The notes beneath the pieces are model-generated. The model was not told the DNA's origin. It did no database searches and saw only the letters and a program-made list of their open reading frames with translations. The position numbers were made by a program, and so were the translations under genes. From an uncultured Eubacteriales bacterium (GTDB lineage: Bacteria; Bacillota; Clostridia; Oscillospirales; Acutalibacteraceae), in NCBI GenBank assembly GCA_934477125.1, contig CAKSOL010000011.1:1-64000 (forward strand): 64,000 nt of DNA. The letters run 5' to 3'. Below are positions 25,012 to 33,059 of the stretch, piece after piece (positions within the stretch are counted from its first letter, which is position 1; each line of letters starts with the position of its first letter).

Positions 25012-25617
25012 TTATACCCTCCTTGAAAGCTCTTTAAGCGCAAGCTTTATAAGCTGATCCGCCGGCAGAGACTGATCAAGTCTGCCAACGGCGAGCGCCG
25101 CCTCGCTTTGCGAAAATCCGAGAGAAACGAGCGCCTCAATGGCTTCGCTGCCTGCCGTATGCGCGACGGCGTTTCCGACCGCCGAAATTCTGCCTGCATT
25201 TTCGTTCCCGGCAATTCCGCCGACCTTATCCTTAAGCTCAAAAACTATTTTTTCCGCCATCTTTTTGCCGACGCCTGACGCAGCGGTCAGGCTTTTCGCG
25301 TCGGACGAGGCAATCATAAGCATAATGCTGTCCCCGGTAAACTGAGAAAGCAGTGCGAGCGCTATTTTAGCCCCGACGCCGCTTACGGTTATAAGCAGCC
25401 GGAAAACCTCAAGCTCGCTGCGGTCTGTAAAGCCGTACAAATCAAAAGAGTCCTCCCTGACCGCAAAATGAGTATACAAAAACACCTCGTTTCCCGTTTG
25501 AGGGAGCGACGCCGACGTAACGGCGGTTATCATACAGCGAAATCCTATTCCGCCGCACTCTACAACCGCGCTTGTATTATCCTTTTCTATAAGCTTACCG
25601 TGAAGCGAGGCAATCAT
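25012..25617 (-). CDS. ruvA: Holliday junction branch migration protein RuvA
   Basis: This 201-residue protein has the RuvA layout: an N-terminal OB-fold (MIASLHGKLIEKD), two helix-hairpin-helix motifs in the middle (LLITVSGVGAKIALALLS and LTAASGVGKKMAEKIVFEL) and a C-terminal three-helix domain that contacts RuvB (EALVSLGFSQSEAALAV). Its length equals that of typical RuvA. It lies between ruvC and ruvB as in many bacteria. Confidence 0.96.
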   Translation of the reverse strand: MIASLHGKLIEKDNTSAVVECGGIGFRCMITAVTSASLPQTGNEVFLYTHFAVREDSFDLYGFTDRSELEVFRLLITVSGVGAKIALALLSQFTGDSIMLMIASSDAKSLTAASGVGKKMAEKIVFELKDKVGGIAGNENAGRISAVGNAVAHTAGSEAIEALVSLGFSQSEAALAVGRLDQSLPADQLIKLALKELSRRV

Positions 25618-25641
25618 ACTGTCAACTTCCCTTTTTTAAAT

Positions 25642-26154
25642 TTAAATCCGTTTAAATCCCTGCGCCCGGAGCTTTCCTATTCCGCTCCCGGCTGAATGAG
25701 CGTGACACACAGCGAGCGCGAGCGCGTCCGCAGTATCGTCCGGCTTTGGAACGGTTCTGAGCGACAAATAGCTTTTTATCATTTCCATAACCTGCCGCTT
25801 TTCCGCTCTGCCGTAACCCGTTATAGCGGATTTGACCTGCAACGGGGTGTACTCAAACACTTTCAGTCCGCTGTGCTTCGCTGCAAGCAGAATTACTCCC
25901 CGCGCCTCGGCTACGGATATCGCCGTTGTTGTATTGGTGTTAAAATAAAGCTTTTCTATCGACATTTCATCGGGATGAAATTTTTCCGCAAGAGTAAGCA
26001 TATCCCGATAAATAGCGTCAAGCCTGTCCTCAAAGGGAATACCGGCAGGAGTTGTTACAGCGCCGTAGCCTACCGTTTTAAAGGAAGCGCCGTTATAATC
26101 GACAGCGCCGTAGCCGATAGTGGCATAGCCGGGATCTATTCCGAGAATACGCAA
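25642..26154 (-). CDS. ruvC: Holliday junction resolvase RuvC
   Basis: This 170-residue endonuclease has the RNase-H-like fold with the first catalytic Asp in MRILGIDPGYATIGYG, the Glu in MSIEKLYF and acidic residues in PDDTADALALAVCHAH. It nicks the two strands of a Holliday junction symmetrically. It leads the leftward run ruvC-ruvA-ruvB, behind a promoter with TTGCCC and TATAAT. Confidence 0.95.
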   Translation of the reverse strand: MRILGIDPGYATIGYGAVDYNGASFKTVGYGAVTTPAGIPFEDRLDAIYRDMLTLAEKFHPDEMSIEKLYFNTNTTTAISVAEARGVILLAAKHSGLKVFEYTPLQVKSAITGYGRAEKRQVMEMIKSYLSLRTVPKPDDTADALALAVCHAHSAGSGIGKLRAQGFKRI

Positions 26155-26182
26155 TATACATCATCTCCATTTTAACTTATGT

Positions 26183-26211
26183 ATTATAACATAATATAGC
26201 GCCGCGGGCAA
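26183..26211 (-). promoter_or_regulatory. Sigma-A-type promoter before ruvC
   Basis: On the minus strand TTGCCC (26206-26211) and TATAAT (26183-26188) are 17 bases apart, 28 bases upstream of ruvC. It probably drives the whole ruvC-to-clp run. Confidence 0.65.
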
Positions 26212-26272
26212 CACTTTTTTAACAGCATTAAGCTGCATTTACCTTTAAAAACAAAAAGTGTTGTAAAAAACC

Positions 26273-26301
26273 TTGCATTTTGTTTCTATATATAATATAA
26301 T
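26273..26301 (+). promoter_or_regulatory. Sigma-A-type promoter of the membrane-protein operon
   Basis: TTGCAT (26273-26278) and TATAAT (26296-26301) are 17 bases apart, 34 bases before the next start codon. Confidence 0.7.
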
Positions 26302-26335
26302 TCTATTAAATGTATCAATCAAGGAGCTCGGATAA

Positions 26336-27058
26336 ATGGATAAGGATACCGTAATCCACAGTCTAAAGCTGTTCGGTCAGCTTATTATTGTAAGCATACT
26401 CAATATTTTCATCTGCATTTCCTTTATGTTCATATGCACGGCGGCGTTTACCAAAAACATAGGCTACTCCGCAGTTGTGTTTGACAAGGATAACAATGAG
26501 GTTGACAGGTATGCCTACTATTCAGCCGACGGCGAGGATACAAAGCTTGCCGAATACCCGGAGGCTGACGGATATAAGATTTCAAAACAGTCGGTAAGAA
26601 GCCAGCTTTCCGGCGCGGGAAGTGCGGTAAACAGAATTTTAACTCAGGTTTTCACTCTTGCGCTGACAATCGGCTTTATTTATCCGAAGCTTTGGCAGTT
26701 AGGAGCTAAGGACTCCAATCTTGTTAAATTCAAGCACAGAGAGTCCGATCCGCTGAGGGGACTTAAAATCGGGCTTATAGCGCAGATTCCCGCGCTGCTT
26801 CTGCTGATTTCATTCTTTGCGTTTATGAGGAAAGTCCCGCTGAAGCTTTATGCGCTGCTCAACAGCCCGTTTTATGCGCTGATAGATATAATCGGAGGAG
26901 CGAAAAGCTTTTCGCAGCTGAATATTTTGCAGTCTGCCGCGCTTTTCCTGCTTTTGCTTATAGTTCCGGCTATATGCGCGGGCGCTTATCTGCTCGGACT
27001 TAAAGATATATCCCTGAGCGAGAAATTCATATATTCAAAAAAACAGAATAATAAATAA
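26336..27058 (+). CDS. Uncharacterised four-helix membrane protein
   Basis: This 240-residue protein is not recognised. It has a first transmembrane helix at about residues 11-35 (LIIVSILNIFICISFMFICT), then an extracytoplasmic stretch of about 65 residues with many Asp, Glu and Tyr (VVFDKDNNEVDRYAYYSADG). Three more hydrophobic segments follow near residues 100-115, 145-165 and 198-222. The end is basic. A GGAGCTCGG site precedes the ATG. It is 12 bases upstream of the YesL-like gene and must share its transcript, so the two may work together in the membrane. Confidence 0.75.
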   Translation: MDKDTVIHSLKLFGQLIIVSILNIFICISFMFICTAAFTKNIGYSAVVFDKDNNEVDRYAYYSADGEDTKLAEYPEADGYKISKQSVRSQLSGAGSAVNRILTQVFTLALTIGFIYPKLWQLGAKDSNLVKFKHRESDPLRGLKIGLIAQIPALLLLISFFAFMRKVPLKLYALLNSPFYALIDIIGGAKSFSQLNILQSAALFLLLLIVPAICAGAYLLGLKDISLSEKFIYSKKQNNK

Positions 27059-27070
27059 TCAGGAGGAAAT

Positions 27071-27940
27071 ATGGCTGGTTTTTTCGGACTGTTCAATTAT
27101 GAAAAGGAAGGTCCGGGTATACGCAAGGATGCCCCGCGCAAAAAGACGTTTATTGTCTTTTTCGAGACTTTTTTCCGCAACTTTTGGAAATTTATTCCCA
27201 TAAATCTTATTTTTTCGGTATTTTATATTATTTTACCGATAAACGGCTTAGGCTGCGCCGGAATGACGAATGTTACAAGAAATATTGCCCGCGACAAGCA
27301 TTCCTTCGGTATGTCCGATTTCATCGATACCGCGAAACGCAACTGGAAGCAGGCTTTACCTGTAGGAATAATTAACACCGTTGTTTATCTGCTTTTGGCG
27401 TTTGACCTTTTCTTTTTCTGGAACAACGCGGCAAACACTCTGTTTTATTCCATTTGTATGGGTATCGGACTTGCTGTTCTTATAGTATTTTCAATGATGA
27501 ATTTCTATATCTGGACGCTGATAATAACCTTTAAATTCAAGCTCAGCCAGATATACCGCAACAGCTTCAAGTTCGTTTTTATAAACTTTAAGCTCAATCT
27601 CCTCTGCGGAGTTATTCTGCTCGCTGTTTACGCTCTCGGCATCGTTATCTGTCTTGTTGCGGCTTATCCGATAGTATGGGCGCTTATGCTTATCATAAAC
27701 CTCTGCTGTCTCCCGGCGTTCAGATTTCTGCTGATACAGTTCTGCACATTCCCGGCAGTTAAGAAATACATTATTGACCCTTACTATAAAGAGCATCCCG
27801 GCGAGGATATTCAGAAACGCCGCGACCTCGGACTTGATATTCCCGAGGAGGACGATAAGGATGAGGACGACAGCGAGGGCGATGAAGATAACGGCGACGG
27901 CGATGACGACGACCCCAACGCGCCGGTATTTGAGGATTAG
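27071..27940 (+). CDS. YesL/DUF624-like membrane protein with acidic tail
   Basis: This 289-residue protein begins MAGFFGLFNYEKEGPGI, a start seen in YesL-like (DUF624) proteins, and has about five to six transmembrane helices between residues 38 and 232, including IPINLIFSVFYIILPI and LLCGVILLAVYALGIVICLV. The last roughly 35 residues are almost entirely Asp, Glu and Gly, a strongly acidic cytoplasmic tail. An AGGAGG site precedes the ATG. DUF624 proteins are often near sugar transport genes but have no proven role. The acidic tail is unusual enough to check in relatives. Confidence 0.8.
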   Translation: MAGFFGLFNYEKEGPGIRKDAPRKKTFIVFFETFFRNFWKFIPINLIFSVFYIILPINGLGCAGMTNVTRNIARDKHSFGMSDFIDTAKRNWKQALPVGIINTVVYLLLAFDLFFFWNNAANTLFYSICMGIGLAVLIVFSMMNFYIWTLIITFKFKLSQIYRNSFKFVFINFKLNLLCGVILLAVYALGIVICLVAAYPIVWALMLIINLCCLPAFRFLLIQFCTFPAVKKYIIDPYYKEHPGEDIQKRRDLGLDIPEEDDKDEDDSEGDEDNGDGDDDDPNAPVFED

Positions 27941-27996
27941 AGCAGACAAATTCTAATTTTCCGGATTATTTCATATATTACCTTGGGGTGATATTT

Positions 27997-28230
27997 ATGG
28001 AATGCAGGATAGACGAGCTGAGAAACCGGCAGGTTGTTTGCGTAAGAGACGGAAATGTTCTCGGCTATGTTTCGGATATAGAGCTGGATCCCGAAAGCGG
28101 AAAGCTTACCGCTCTGGTGATTTACGGCAAGCCTAAGCTGTTCGGAATACTCGGCCACGATACCGACATTGTTATACCTTGGCAGGATATCGCCGTTATC
28201 GGCAAAGAAACCATACTTGTTTCAAATTGA
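27997..28230 (+). CDS. YlmC/YmxH family PRC-barrel protein
   Basis: The ATG at 27997 is chosen because GGGGTGA lies six bases upstream; a GTG three codons earlier is part of that ribosome binding site. The 77-residue protein (MECRIDELRNRQVVCV) is a PRC-barrel of the YlmC/YmxH type, with DGNVLGYVSDIELDPESGKL and IPWQDIAVIGKETILV. Members are common in spore formers and YmxH is annotated as sporulation-linked, though the mechanism is not known. A hairpin terminator follows directly, separating it from the ATP-grasp genes. Confidence 0.88.
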   Translation: MECRIDELRNRQVVCVRDGNVLGYVSDIELDPESGKLTALVIYGKPKLFGILGHDTDIVIPWQDIAVIGKETILVSN

Positions 28231-28240
28231 TACTTAAATC

Positions 28241-28276
28241 GGGCGGTGCGCTAAATTACAGCTGTGCCGCCCTTTT
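28241..28276 (+). terminator. Rho-independent terminator after the PRC-barrel gene
   Basis: GGGCGG and CCGCCC pair across a 20-base, partly paired loop and are followed by TTTT. Confidence 0.7.
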
Positions 28277-28299
28277 AAATAAGTATAAGAGGAATTATT

Positions 28300-29172
28300 A
28301 TGACAGGACTGTTAGTTATAAACGGCTTTCTCGAAAGCCGGAAGTTTAATGATATTTACGGTATGCTGGTCAGCTCGTCCGATAGGCTCGGAATAAAGCT
28401 CGGCATTATGAAATCCACGGAAATTCCGCACAATACCGAAAGTGTTAAAAAAATGAATTATGATTTCATTCTATTTTGGGACAAGGATGTCGTTTTAGCG
28501 GAAATATTTGAAATTTGCGGTTTCCGGGTTTTCAATTCCTCTGCGGCGATACTCAATTCGGACAACAAGGCATATACCGCGTTAAAGCTGCGGCGTGCCG
28601 CTGTTAAAGCTCCGGTAACAATTACCGCGCCTCAAACCTTTGAGGGTATAAATTATTCAAGCCGCAGCTTTGTTGACGGCGCGGCGGAGATTATCGGATA
28701 TCCTATGGTCATAAAGGAGCTTTACGGTTCGTTCGGGCAGCAGGTTTATCTTGCGGACAGCAAGGCGCAGGCGAATGATATTATAGATAAAATCGGCTGT
28801 AAAGGCTTTCTTATGCAGGAATTTATTGAAAGCAGCCGAGGCAGGGACATAAGGATAAATGTAGTCGGTCAAAAAGCAGTATCGGCAATGCTTCGCCGCA
28901 GCATAAGCGGCGATTTCCGTTCAAACATTTCAAACGGCGGAAAAGCCGAAAAATACGCTGCAAGCCGCGAACAGGAGGACGCCGCCGTTAAAGCCTGCGC
29001 CGCCTTAGGACTGGATTTCGCAGGCGTTGACATTTTGTTCGGCAAAGGCGGCGAGCCGGTAATCTGCGAAGTAAACTCCAATCCGCATTTCAAAAGCACC
29101 TTTGACTGTACCGGAGTTAATATGGCAGACAAAATACTTGAATATATAAAGAGTAAGGTTGAGGGAATATGA
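28300..29172 (+). CDS. RimK-type ATP-grasp ligase, first of a tandem pair
   Basis: This 290-residue protein belongs to the RimK-type ATP-grasp family, which joins amino acids or other carboxylates to amines through an acyl-phosphate. ATP-grasp features include the IIGYPMVIKELYGSFGQQVYL lysine-loop region (about residues 130-150), FLMQEFIESSRGRDIRINVVG, and the metal site FAGVDILFGKGG with CEVNSNPHFKSTFD, where Glu and Asn residues bind magnesium. The N-terminal region (residues 1-95) is a pre-ATP-grasp fold. The ribosome binding site is AGAGGAA. Its last codon overlaps the start of the next gene, a related ATP-grasp. The product is unknown. Confidence 0.85.
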   Translation: MTGLLVINGFLESRKFNDIYGMLVSSSDRLGIKLGIMKSTEIPHNTESVKKMNYDFILFWDKDVVLAEIFEICGFRVFNSSAAILNSDNKAYTALKLRRAAVKAPVTITAPQTFEGINYSSRSFVDGAAEIIGYPMVIKELYGSFGQQVYLADSKAQANDIIDKIGCKGFLMQEFIESSRGRDIRINVVGQKAVSAMLRRSISGDFRSNISNGGKAEKYAASREQEDAAVKACAALGLDFAGVDILFGKGGEPVICEVNSNPHFKSTFDCTGVNMADKILEYIKSKVEGI

Positions 29173-30026
29173 CCGGCTGGCTGATTTACGACAAATTACA
29201 GTACGATAAAAACAAATGGTTTGCACAAAAGCTTATATCCGAATGTTCGCAGTTTTCGGATATGCGGCTTATATTAGCCGAAAATCTGCAATTCGGCGTA
29301 TGCGGCGGAAAGTATTTGTATAAATACAGCGGAGAACCGCTCTCCCCGGCAGATTTTGCAATTTCGAGAACGATTTTTCCTTTTTTAAGCTGTTTTTTAG
29401 AGCAAAGCGGCATACGGGTATTTAACAGCAGCGCCGTTTCAAGTCTATGCAACGACAAACGCGCAGCCTATACTGCGGCGGCGCGTCTCGGCGTTCCGAT
29501 TATGCGGACGGAGTTTTACGACAAAAAGTTTTTTAACATTGACTCTCTCAAAAGCACAGAATATCCTGTAATAATAAAATCCGCCGGAGGACACGGCGGA
29601 AGCGAAGTGTTTTATGTTTCTGATTTGAACGAGGCAAAAAAATGTATCTCGCTCATTAAGTCCGACGATTTTCTGGCGCAGGAAGTTTGCCCCACCGTCG
29701 GAAAGGATTTGCGGGTTTATGTTCTCGCCGGAAAGATAATCGGCTGCGTTCTCCGCTCCTCGGATACCTTCAAAAGCAATTATTCCTTAGGCGGAAAAGC
29801 CGAGCCTTATTCAGCCGACAGCAATGTTAAAAGCGCGGTTGAAAAAATACTGACCGTTTTTGAAAAAACGCCGGATTTCATCGGTATAGATTTTCTTATC
29901 GATAAAGGTCGTCTGATATTCAACGAAATTGAGGACGTTGTAGGAACGAGAACGCTTTACAAAACAAGCGACACCGACCCTGCCCGGCTTTTCGCGGAGC
30001 ATATCAGAGCAGAATTAAACGGTTAG
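29169..30026 (+). CDS. RimK-type ATP-grasp ligase, second of a tandem pair
   Basis: This 285-residue protein is a second, distant ATP-grasp whose ATG overlaps the previous stop codon in the ATGA arrangement, implying translational coupling. It shares TEYPVIIKSAGGHGGSEVFYV, FLAQEVCPTVGKDLRVYVLAG and PDFIGIDFLIDKG with its neighbour. The metal-binding end differs: IFNEIEDVVGTRTLY replaces the neighbour's CEVNSNPHF, losing the second Asn of the usual E-x-N pair. That may alter metal use or show that this copy acts as a partner subunit. The N-terminus (FAQKLISECSQFSDMRLIL) resembles that of the first protein. No substrate can be assigned. Confidence 0.83.
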   Translation: MTGWLIYDKLQYDKNKWFAQKLISECSQFSDMRLILAENLQFGVCGGKYLYKYSGEPLSPADFAISRTIFPFLSCFLEQSGIRVFNSSAVSSLCNDKRAAYTAAARLGVPIMRTEFYDKKFFNIDSLKSTEYPVIIKSAGGHGGSEVFYVSDLNEAKKCISLIKSDDFLAQEVCPTVGKDLRVYVLAGKIIGCVLRSSDTFKSNYSLGGKAEPYSADSNVKSAVEKILTVFEKTPDFIGIDFLIDKGRLIFNEIEDVVGTRTLYKTSDTDPARLFAEHIRAELNG

Positions 30027-30051
30027 GCTGACGCGTTCAGCTCAAGTCTCT

Positions 30052-30723
30052 CTAATCCGGCAGGCTCCAGTCTATCGGCTGCTGACCGCTTTCAGCGAGC
30101 AGTCTGTTCGTCTGCGAAAAATGCTTACAGCCGAAAAATCCGCGATATGCCGAAAGCGGACTCGGATGAACGGTTATCAGCTTGCGGTGTATCGGATTGG
30201 TTATTATTTCAGCCTTATTGCGCGCGGGAGTTCCCCAAAGCAAAAACACAACCGGAGTTTTTTTCTCGTTCAGGCAGGAAATAACGCGGTCGGTAAATAT
30301 CTCCCACCCCATACCGCGATGGCTGTTGGCACAGTTCTCACGCACCGTTAAAACGGTGTTGAGCATCAGCACTCCCTGCTTTGCCCAGGGGGTAAGCTCG
30401 CCGTGGTTCGGAATCGGAACTCCCAGGTCATCGTGCAGCTCGGTAAAAATATTTTTCAGCGACGGCGGCGGTTCAACTCCCCTTTTTACGGAAAAGCAAA
30501 GTCCGTGAGCCTGACCCCTGCCGTGATACGGGTCCTGACCCAATATTACAACCCTTGTGTTCTCAAATGAAGTATATTTAAGGGCGTTGAAAATATCGTA
30601 CATATCCGGGAAAATATGCTGTGTCGCATATTCGCGCTTTAAAAAGCCCCTGAGCCTTAAATAATAGGGCTTTTCCCATTCGTCCTTTAAAAGCTCATCC
30701 CAATCGTTTCCTATATTTACCAT
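30052..30723 (-). CDS. ung: Uracil-DNA glycosylase
   Basis: This 223-residue enzyme is family 1 UDG, which removes uracil from DNA. The catalytic water-activating motif is VVILGQDPYHGRGQAHGL (about residues 58-75), with the pocket phenylalanine in GLCFSV, the conserved LLWGTPARNK and the active-site HPSPLSAYRGFFGC loop near residues 187-200. Length and motifs are complete. It is 11 bases downstream of the histidine phosphatase gene on the same strand. Confidence 0.97.
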   Translation of the reverse strand: MVNIGNDWDELLKDEWEKPYYLRLRGFLKREYATQHIFPDMYDIFNALKYTSFENTRVVILGQDPYHGRGQAHGLCFSVKRGVEPPPSLKNIFTELHDDLGVPIPNHGELTPWAKQGVLMLNTVLTVRENCANSHRGMGWEIFTDRVISCLNEKKTPVVFLLWGTPARNKAEIITNPIHRKLITVHPSPLSAYRGFFGCKHFSQTNRLLAESGQQPIDWSLPD

Positions 30724-30734
30724 AAATCAGCACC

Positions 30735-31340
30735 TCAGACTGTTCCGTAAACTTCTACTATTCCGCTGCTGTGATACAGAGAGGGAGTAATGCGGATGGA
30801 ATATCCCCTGCCGTTTTCGCTCGTCCATTCAACCGTTTTTCTCCGCGGAACGGCGGTTGCCGAGAGCAGCATCATTATTGCTCCGCCATGCATCATTATT
30901 GCCGCTTCCGTTATATCGTTTTCCATCATATCGCATACTGCGCGGTTAAGACCGACGCACAGTCTTTTTATAAATTCCTTGGTATCCTCGCCGCCGGGAG
31001 GAGTGGATATTTTTCCCGCAGTCCAATCCGAAAAACCCGGATATCCCTCCAGCTGCGCCGCAGTTTTGCCCTCAAATTCGCCGAAATCATACTCTTTCAG
31101 CTGCTCAATCGGGTAAACCTCAGAGCCGGGGTATAAAACGCCAGCCGTTTGACGGCAGCGCAGCATAGGACTTGAATATATTCTTCCGACCGCCGGATAC
31201 TCAACAGCCTCCCTCAAGGCTCTCAGCTCTTCAACGCCCTCCGGGCAGAGCGGCAAATCGGTTTTGCAGCCTATATACAAGCCCTTGATATTGGCGTCCG
31301 TCAGGCCGTGGCGTATAAGATGAATTTTATAGGTTCTCAT
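30735..31340 (-). CDS. Histidine phosphatase superfamily protein
   Basis: This 201-residue protein has the phosphoglycerate-mutase-like active site: LIRHGLTDANIKGLYIG with the phospho-acceptor His near residue 10, IYSSPMLRCRQTA with the second Arg, and the HGGAIMMLL motif with the second His near residue 151. Such enzymes dephosphorylate small phosphate esters, for example phosphorylated sugars or the cobalamin precursor, and the substrate is not clear here. It overlaps hemW by 4 bases, so the two are coupled. Confidence 0.87.
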   Translation of the reverse strand: MRTYKIHLIRHGLTDANIKGLYIGCKTDLPLCPEGVEELRALREAVEYPAVGRIYSSPMLRCRQTAGVLYPGSEVYPIEQLKEYDFGEFEGKTAAQLEGYPGFSDWTAGKISTPPGGEDTKEFIKRLCVGLNRAVCDMMENDITEAAIMMHGGAIMMLLSATAVPRRKTVEWTSENGRGYSIRITPSLYHSSGIVEVYGTV

Positions 31341-32425
31341 AATATTCTCTCCAGAATTTCCGTTATAATTTGGTTTGAAACCAGCATACCGCGCTCGGTA
31401 AGGGAAAAGACCGAGCCGGAAATTTTTCCGTAGCCCTCGCGGCTCAGGGCTTCAAGGTATCCCGTCAGCTGAGGAAACGGCGCAAAATCATAGCCGCTGT
31501 CAAGCCGCAGGGCCAGCATTATCTTCTCGCTTTCATCCGTGCCGTCACTTTCGGGAACGGTTTTCGGAGAGCGGATAAAACCGCGCAAATCCTCAGGATA
31601 ATAAAATCTTTTTCCGGAAATAAACGAGTGTGCCGACGGACCTATTCCGAGATATTCGCTGCAGCGCCAGTATTTTAAATTATGGCGGCTTTCAAACCCC
31701 GGCAAAGCGAAATTTGAAATTTCATAATGCCGGAAGCCCGCTTCGGACAGCTTATCGCAAAGCGCAAGATACTGTTTTGCGGTATTTTCCGAATCGGCGC
31801 CCGAAACGCCCTCAAAATAAAGCTTTGTTTTCGGCTCTATAATAAGCATATAAGCCGAAATATGCTCCGGCTCAAGGGAAAGTGCAAAATCAAGGCTTTT
31901 GAGCATCTCCGCCGTATCCTCGCCGGGCAAGCCTATTATTATATCAACCGATATATTTTTGAATCCGATTTTTCTTGCCTTTTCAACCGTTTTGCGGGCG
32001 TCAGACGCAGTATGTCTCCTGCCGAGGCTGCGCAGAACCTCGTCGTTTCCGCTCTGAACTCCTACCGAAAGCCGGTTTACCCCCGCTCCGAATGCCGGTA
32101 TCAAAAATTTTTCCGGCTCGCCCGACGGGTTTATTTCCGCCGTTATCTCCGTTCCGGGCAAAACGTCAAAGCTGTCGTAAACACAATCAAGCAGCGATAC
32201 AACCTCACCGTTCAGCAGAGACGGCGTTCCTCCGCCTAAATAAATACTGTCAATGGGGCGACTGAAAGAGCCGCCCCATCGTTTTATTTCCTTTTTCAGC
32301 GCGCAAAGATAGGCTTCCATTCCGCCCGAAGAATAAAAGGCGGAATAAAAATCGCAGTAAGCGCACTTCTTTTCACAAAACGGAATGTGAATATAAAGAC
32401 CGGCGGCCTCAGGCAAGGATTTCAC
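31337..32425 (-). CDS. hemW: Radical SAM heme chaperone HemW
   Basis: This 362-residue radical SAM protein has the iron-sulfur motif HIPFCEKKCAYCDFYSA with the CxxxCxxC cysteines near residues 18-25. It continues with IYLGGGTPSLL, ISVDIIIGLPGE and YEISNFALPG. The LGIGPSAHSF segment and the C-terminal winged-helix-like region match HemW rather than the coproporphyrinogen oxidase HemN. HemW binds heme and transfers it to respiratory proteins in other bacteria. The start is a GTG inside the final codons of pduL, a 17-base overlap; no clear ribosome binding site is seen. Confidence 0.92.
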   Translation of the reverse strand: MKSLPEAAGLYIHIPFCEKKCAYCDFYSAFYSSGGMEAYLCALKKEIKRWGGSFSRPIDSIYLGGGTPSLLNGEVVSLLDCVYDSFDVLPGTEITAEINPSGEPEKFLIPAFGAGVNRLSVGVQSGNDEVLRSLGRRHTASDARKTVEKARKIGFKNISVDIIIGLPGEDTAEMLKSLDFALSLEPEHISAYMLIIEPKTKLYFEGVSGADSENTAKQYLALCDKLSEAGFRHYEISNFALPGFESRHNLKYWRCSEYLGIGPSAHSFISGKRFYYPEDLRGFIRSPKTVPESDGTDESEKIMLALRLDSGYDFAPFPQLTGYLEALSREGYGKISGSVFSLTERGMLVSNQIITEILERIL

Positions 32426-32981
32426 CGGTGCAGCTGCCGGGAACAGCCGCCGCGTTGGCTTCGTCGGTATCTATGTGCATGGCAAGCTTGAATTTATCGC
32501 TTACGCGGACAACAACGTCGTCAAAAATCAGGGCGCGGCCGTCGGTCGGGATTTTAACGCTTACAACCTGCTTGTCCGAAAGACCGTAATTCTCAGCGTC
32601 CGCCGGGGTCATATGTATATGACGCTTAGCGGCTATAACGCCCTGCGAGATTTCAACCTCTCCGGCGGGTCCTACCAGCTTGCAGCCTGCTGTTCCGGCA
32701 ATATCTCCGGACTCGCGGATAGCGGCGGTAACGCCTATAGAACGGGCGTCGGTTAAGGAAAGCTCAACCTGATCCGCATTGCGCTCAGGTCCTAAAATTG
32801 AGGCTTTAAGCGAGCCCTTGGGGCCTACTATCATAACCTTTTCCTCGCAGGCAAACTGACCCGGCTGAGAAAGGTTCTTTTTATTTGTCAGGGTATGTCC
32901 CTCTCCGAAAAGGGCAGCGAGGGTTTCCTTTGTAACGTGAACATGGCGGGCTGAAATTTCAACAAGTACCGATTTTTCCAT
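32409..32981 (-). CDS. pduL: Phosphate propanoyltransferase / phosphotransacylase
   Basis: This 190-residue protein is a PduL-type phosphotransacylase, which interconverts acyl-CoA and acyl-phosphate and thereby supports substrate-level ATP formation from acetyl- or propionyl-CoA. Both zinc-binding histidine sets are visible: EISARHVHVTKETL near residue 13 and AAKRHIHMTPADAE near residue 120. The PduL middle motif FACEEKVMIVGPKGS is present. I see no N-terminal encapsulation peptide, and no microcompartment shell gene is nearby, so it is likely a free cytosolic enzyme. Its promoter lies just upstream. Confidence 0.9.
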   Translation of the reverse strand: MEKSVLVEISARHVHVTKETLAALFGEGHTLTNKKNLSQPGQFACEEKVMIVGPKGSLKASILGPERNADQVELSLTDARSIGVTAAIRESGDIAGTAGCKLVGPAGEVEISQGVIAAKRHIHMTPADAENYGLSDKQVVSVKIPTDGRALIFDDVVVRVSDKFKLAMHIDTDEANAAAVPGSCTGEILA

Positions 32982-33015
32982 TTTTCAAAACTTCTTTCAT
33001 CTTTATTTATATTAT

Positions 33016-33043
33016 ATTGTATCACATTATAATAAATTTTCAA
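33016..33043 (-). promoter_or_regulatory. Sigma-A-type promoter before pduL
   Basis: On the minus strand TTGAAA (33038-33043) and TACAAT (33016-33021) are 16 bases apart, about 35 bases upstream of pduL. Confidence 0.55.
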
Positions 33044-33059
33044 GAGTTTTATGGAAATT

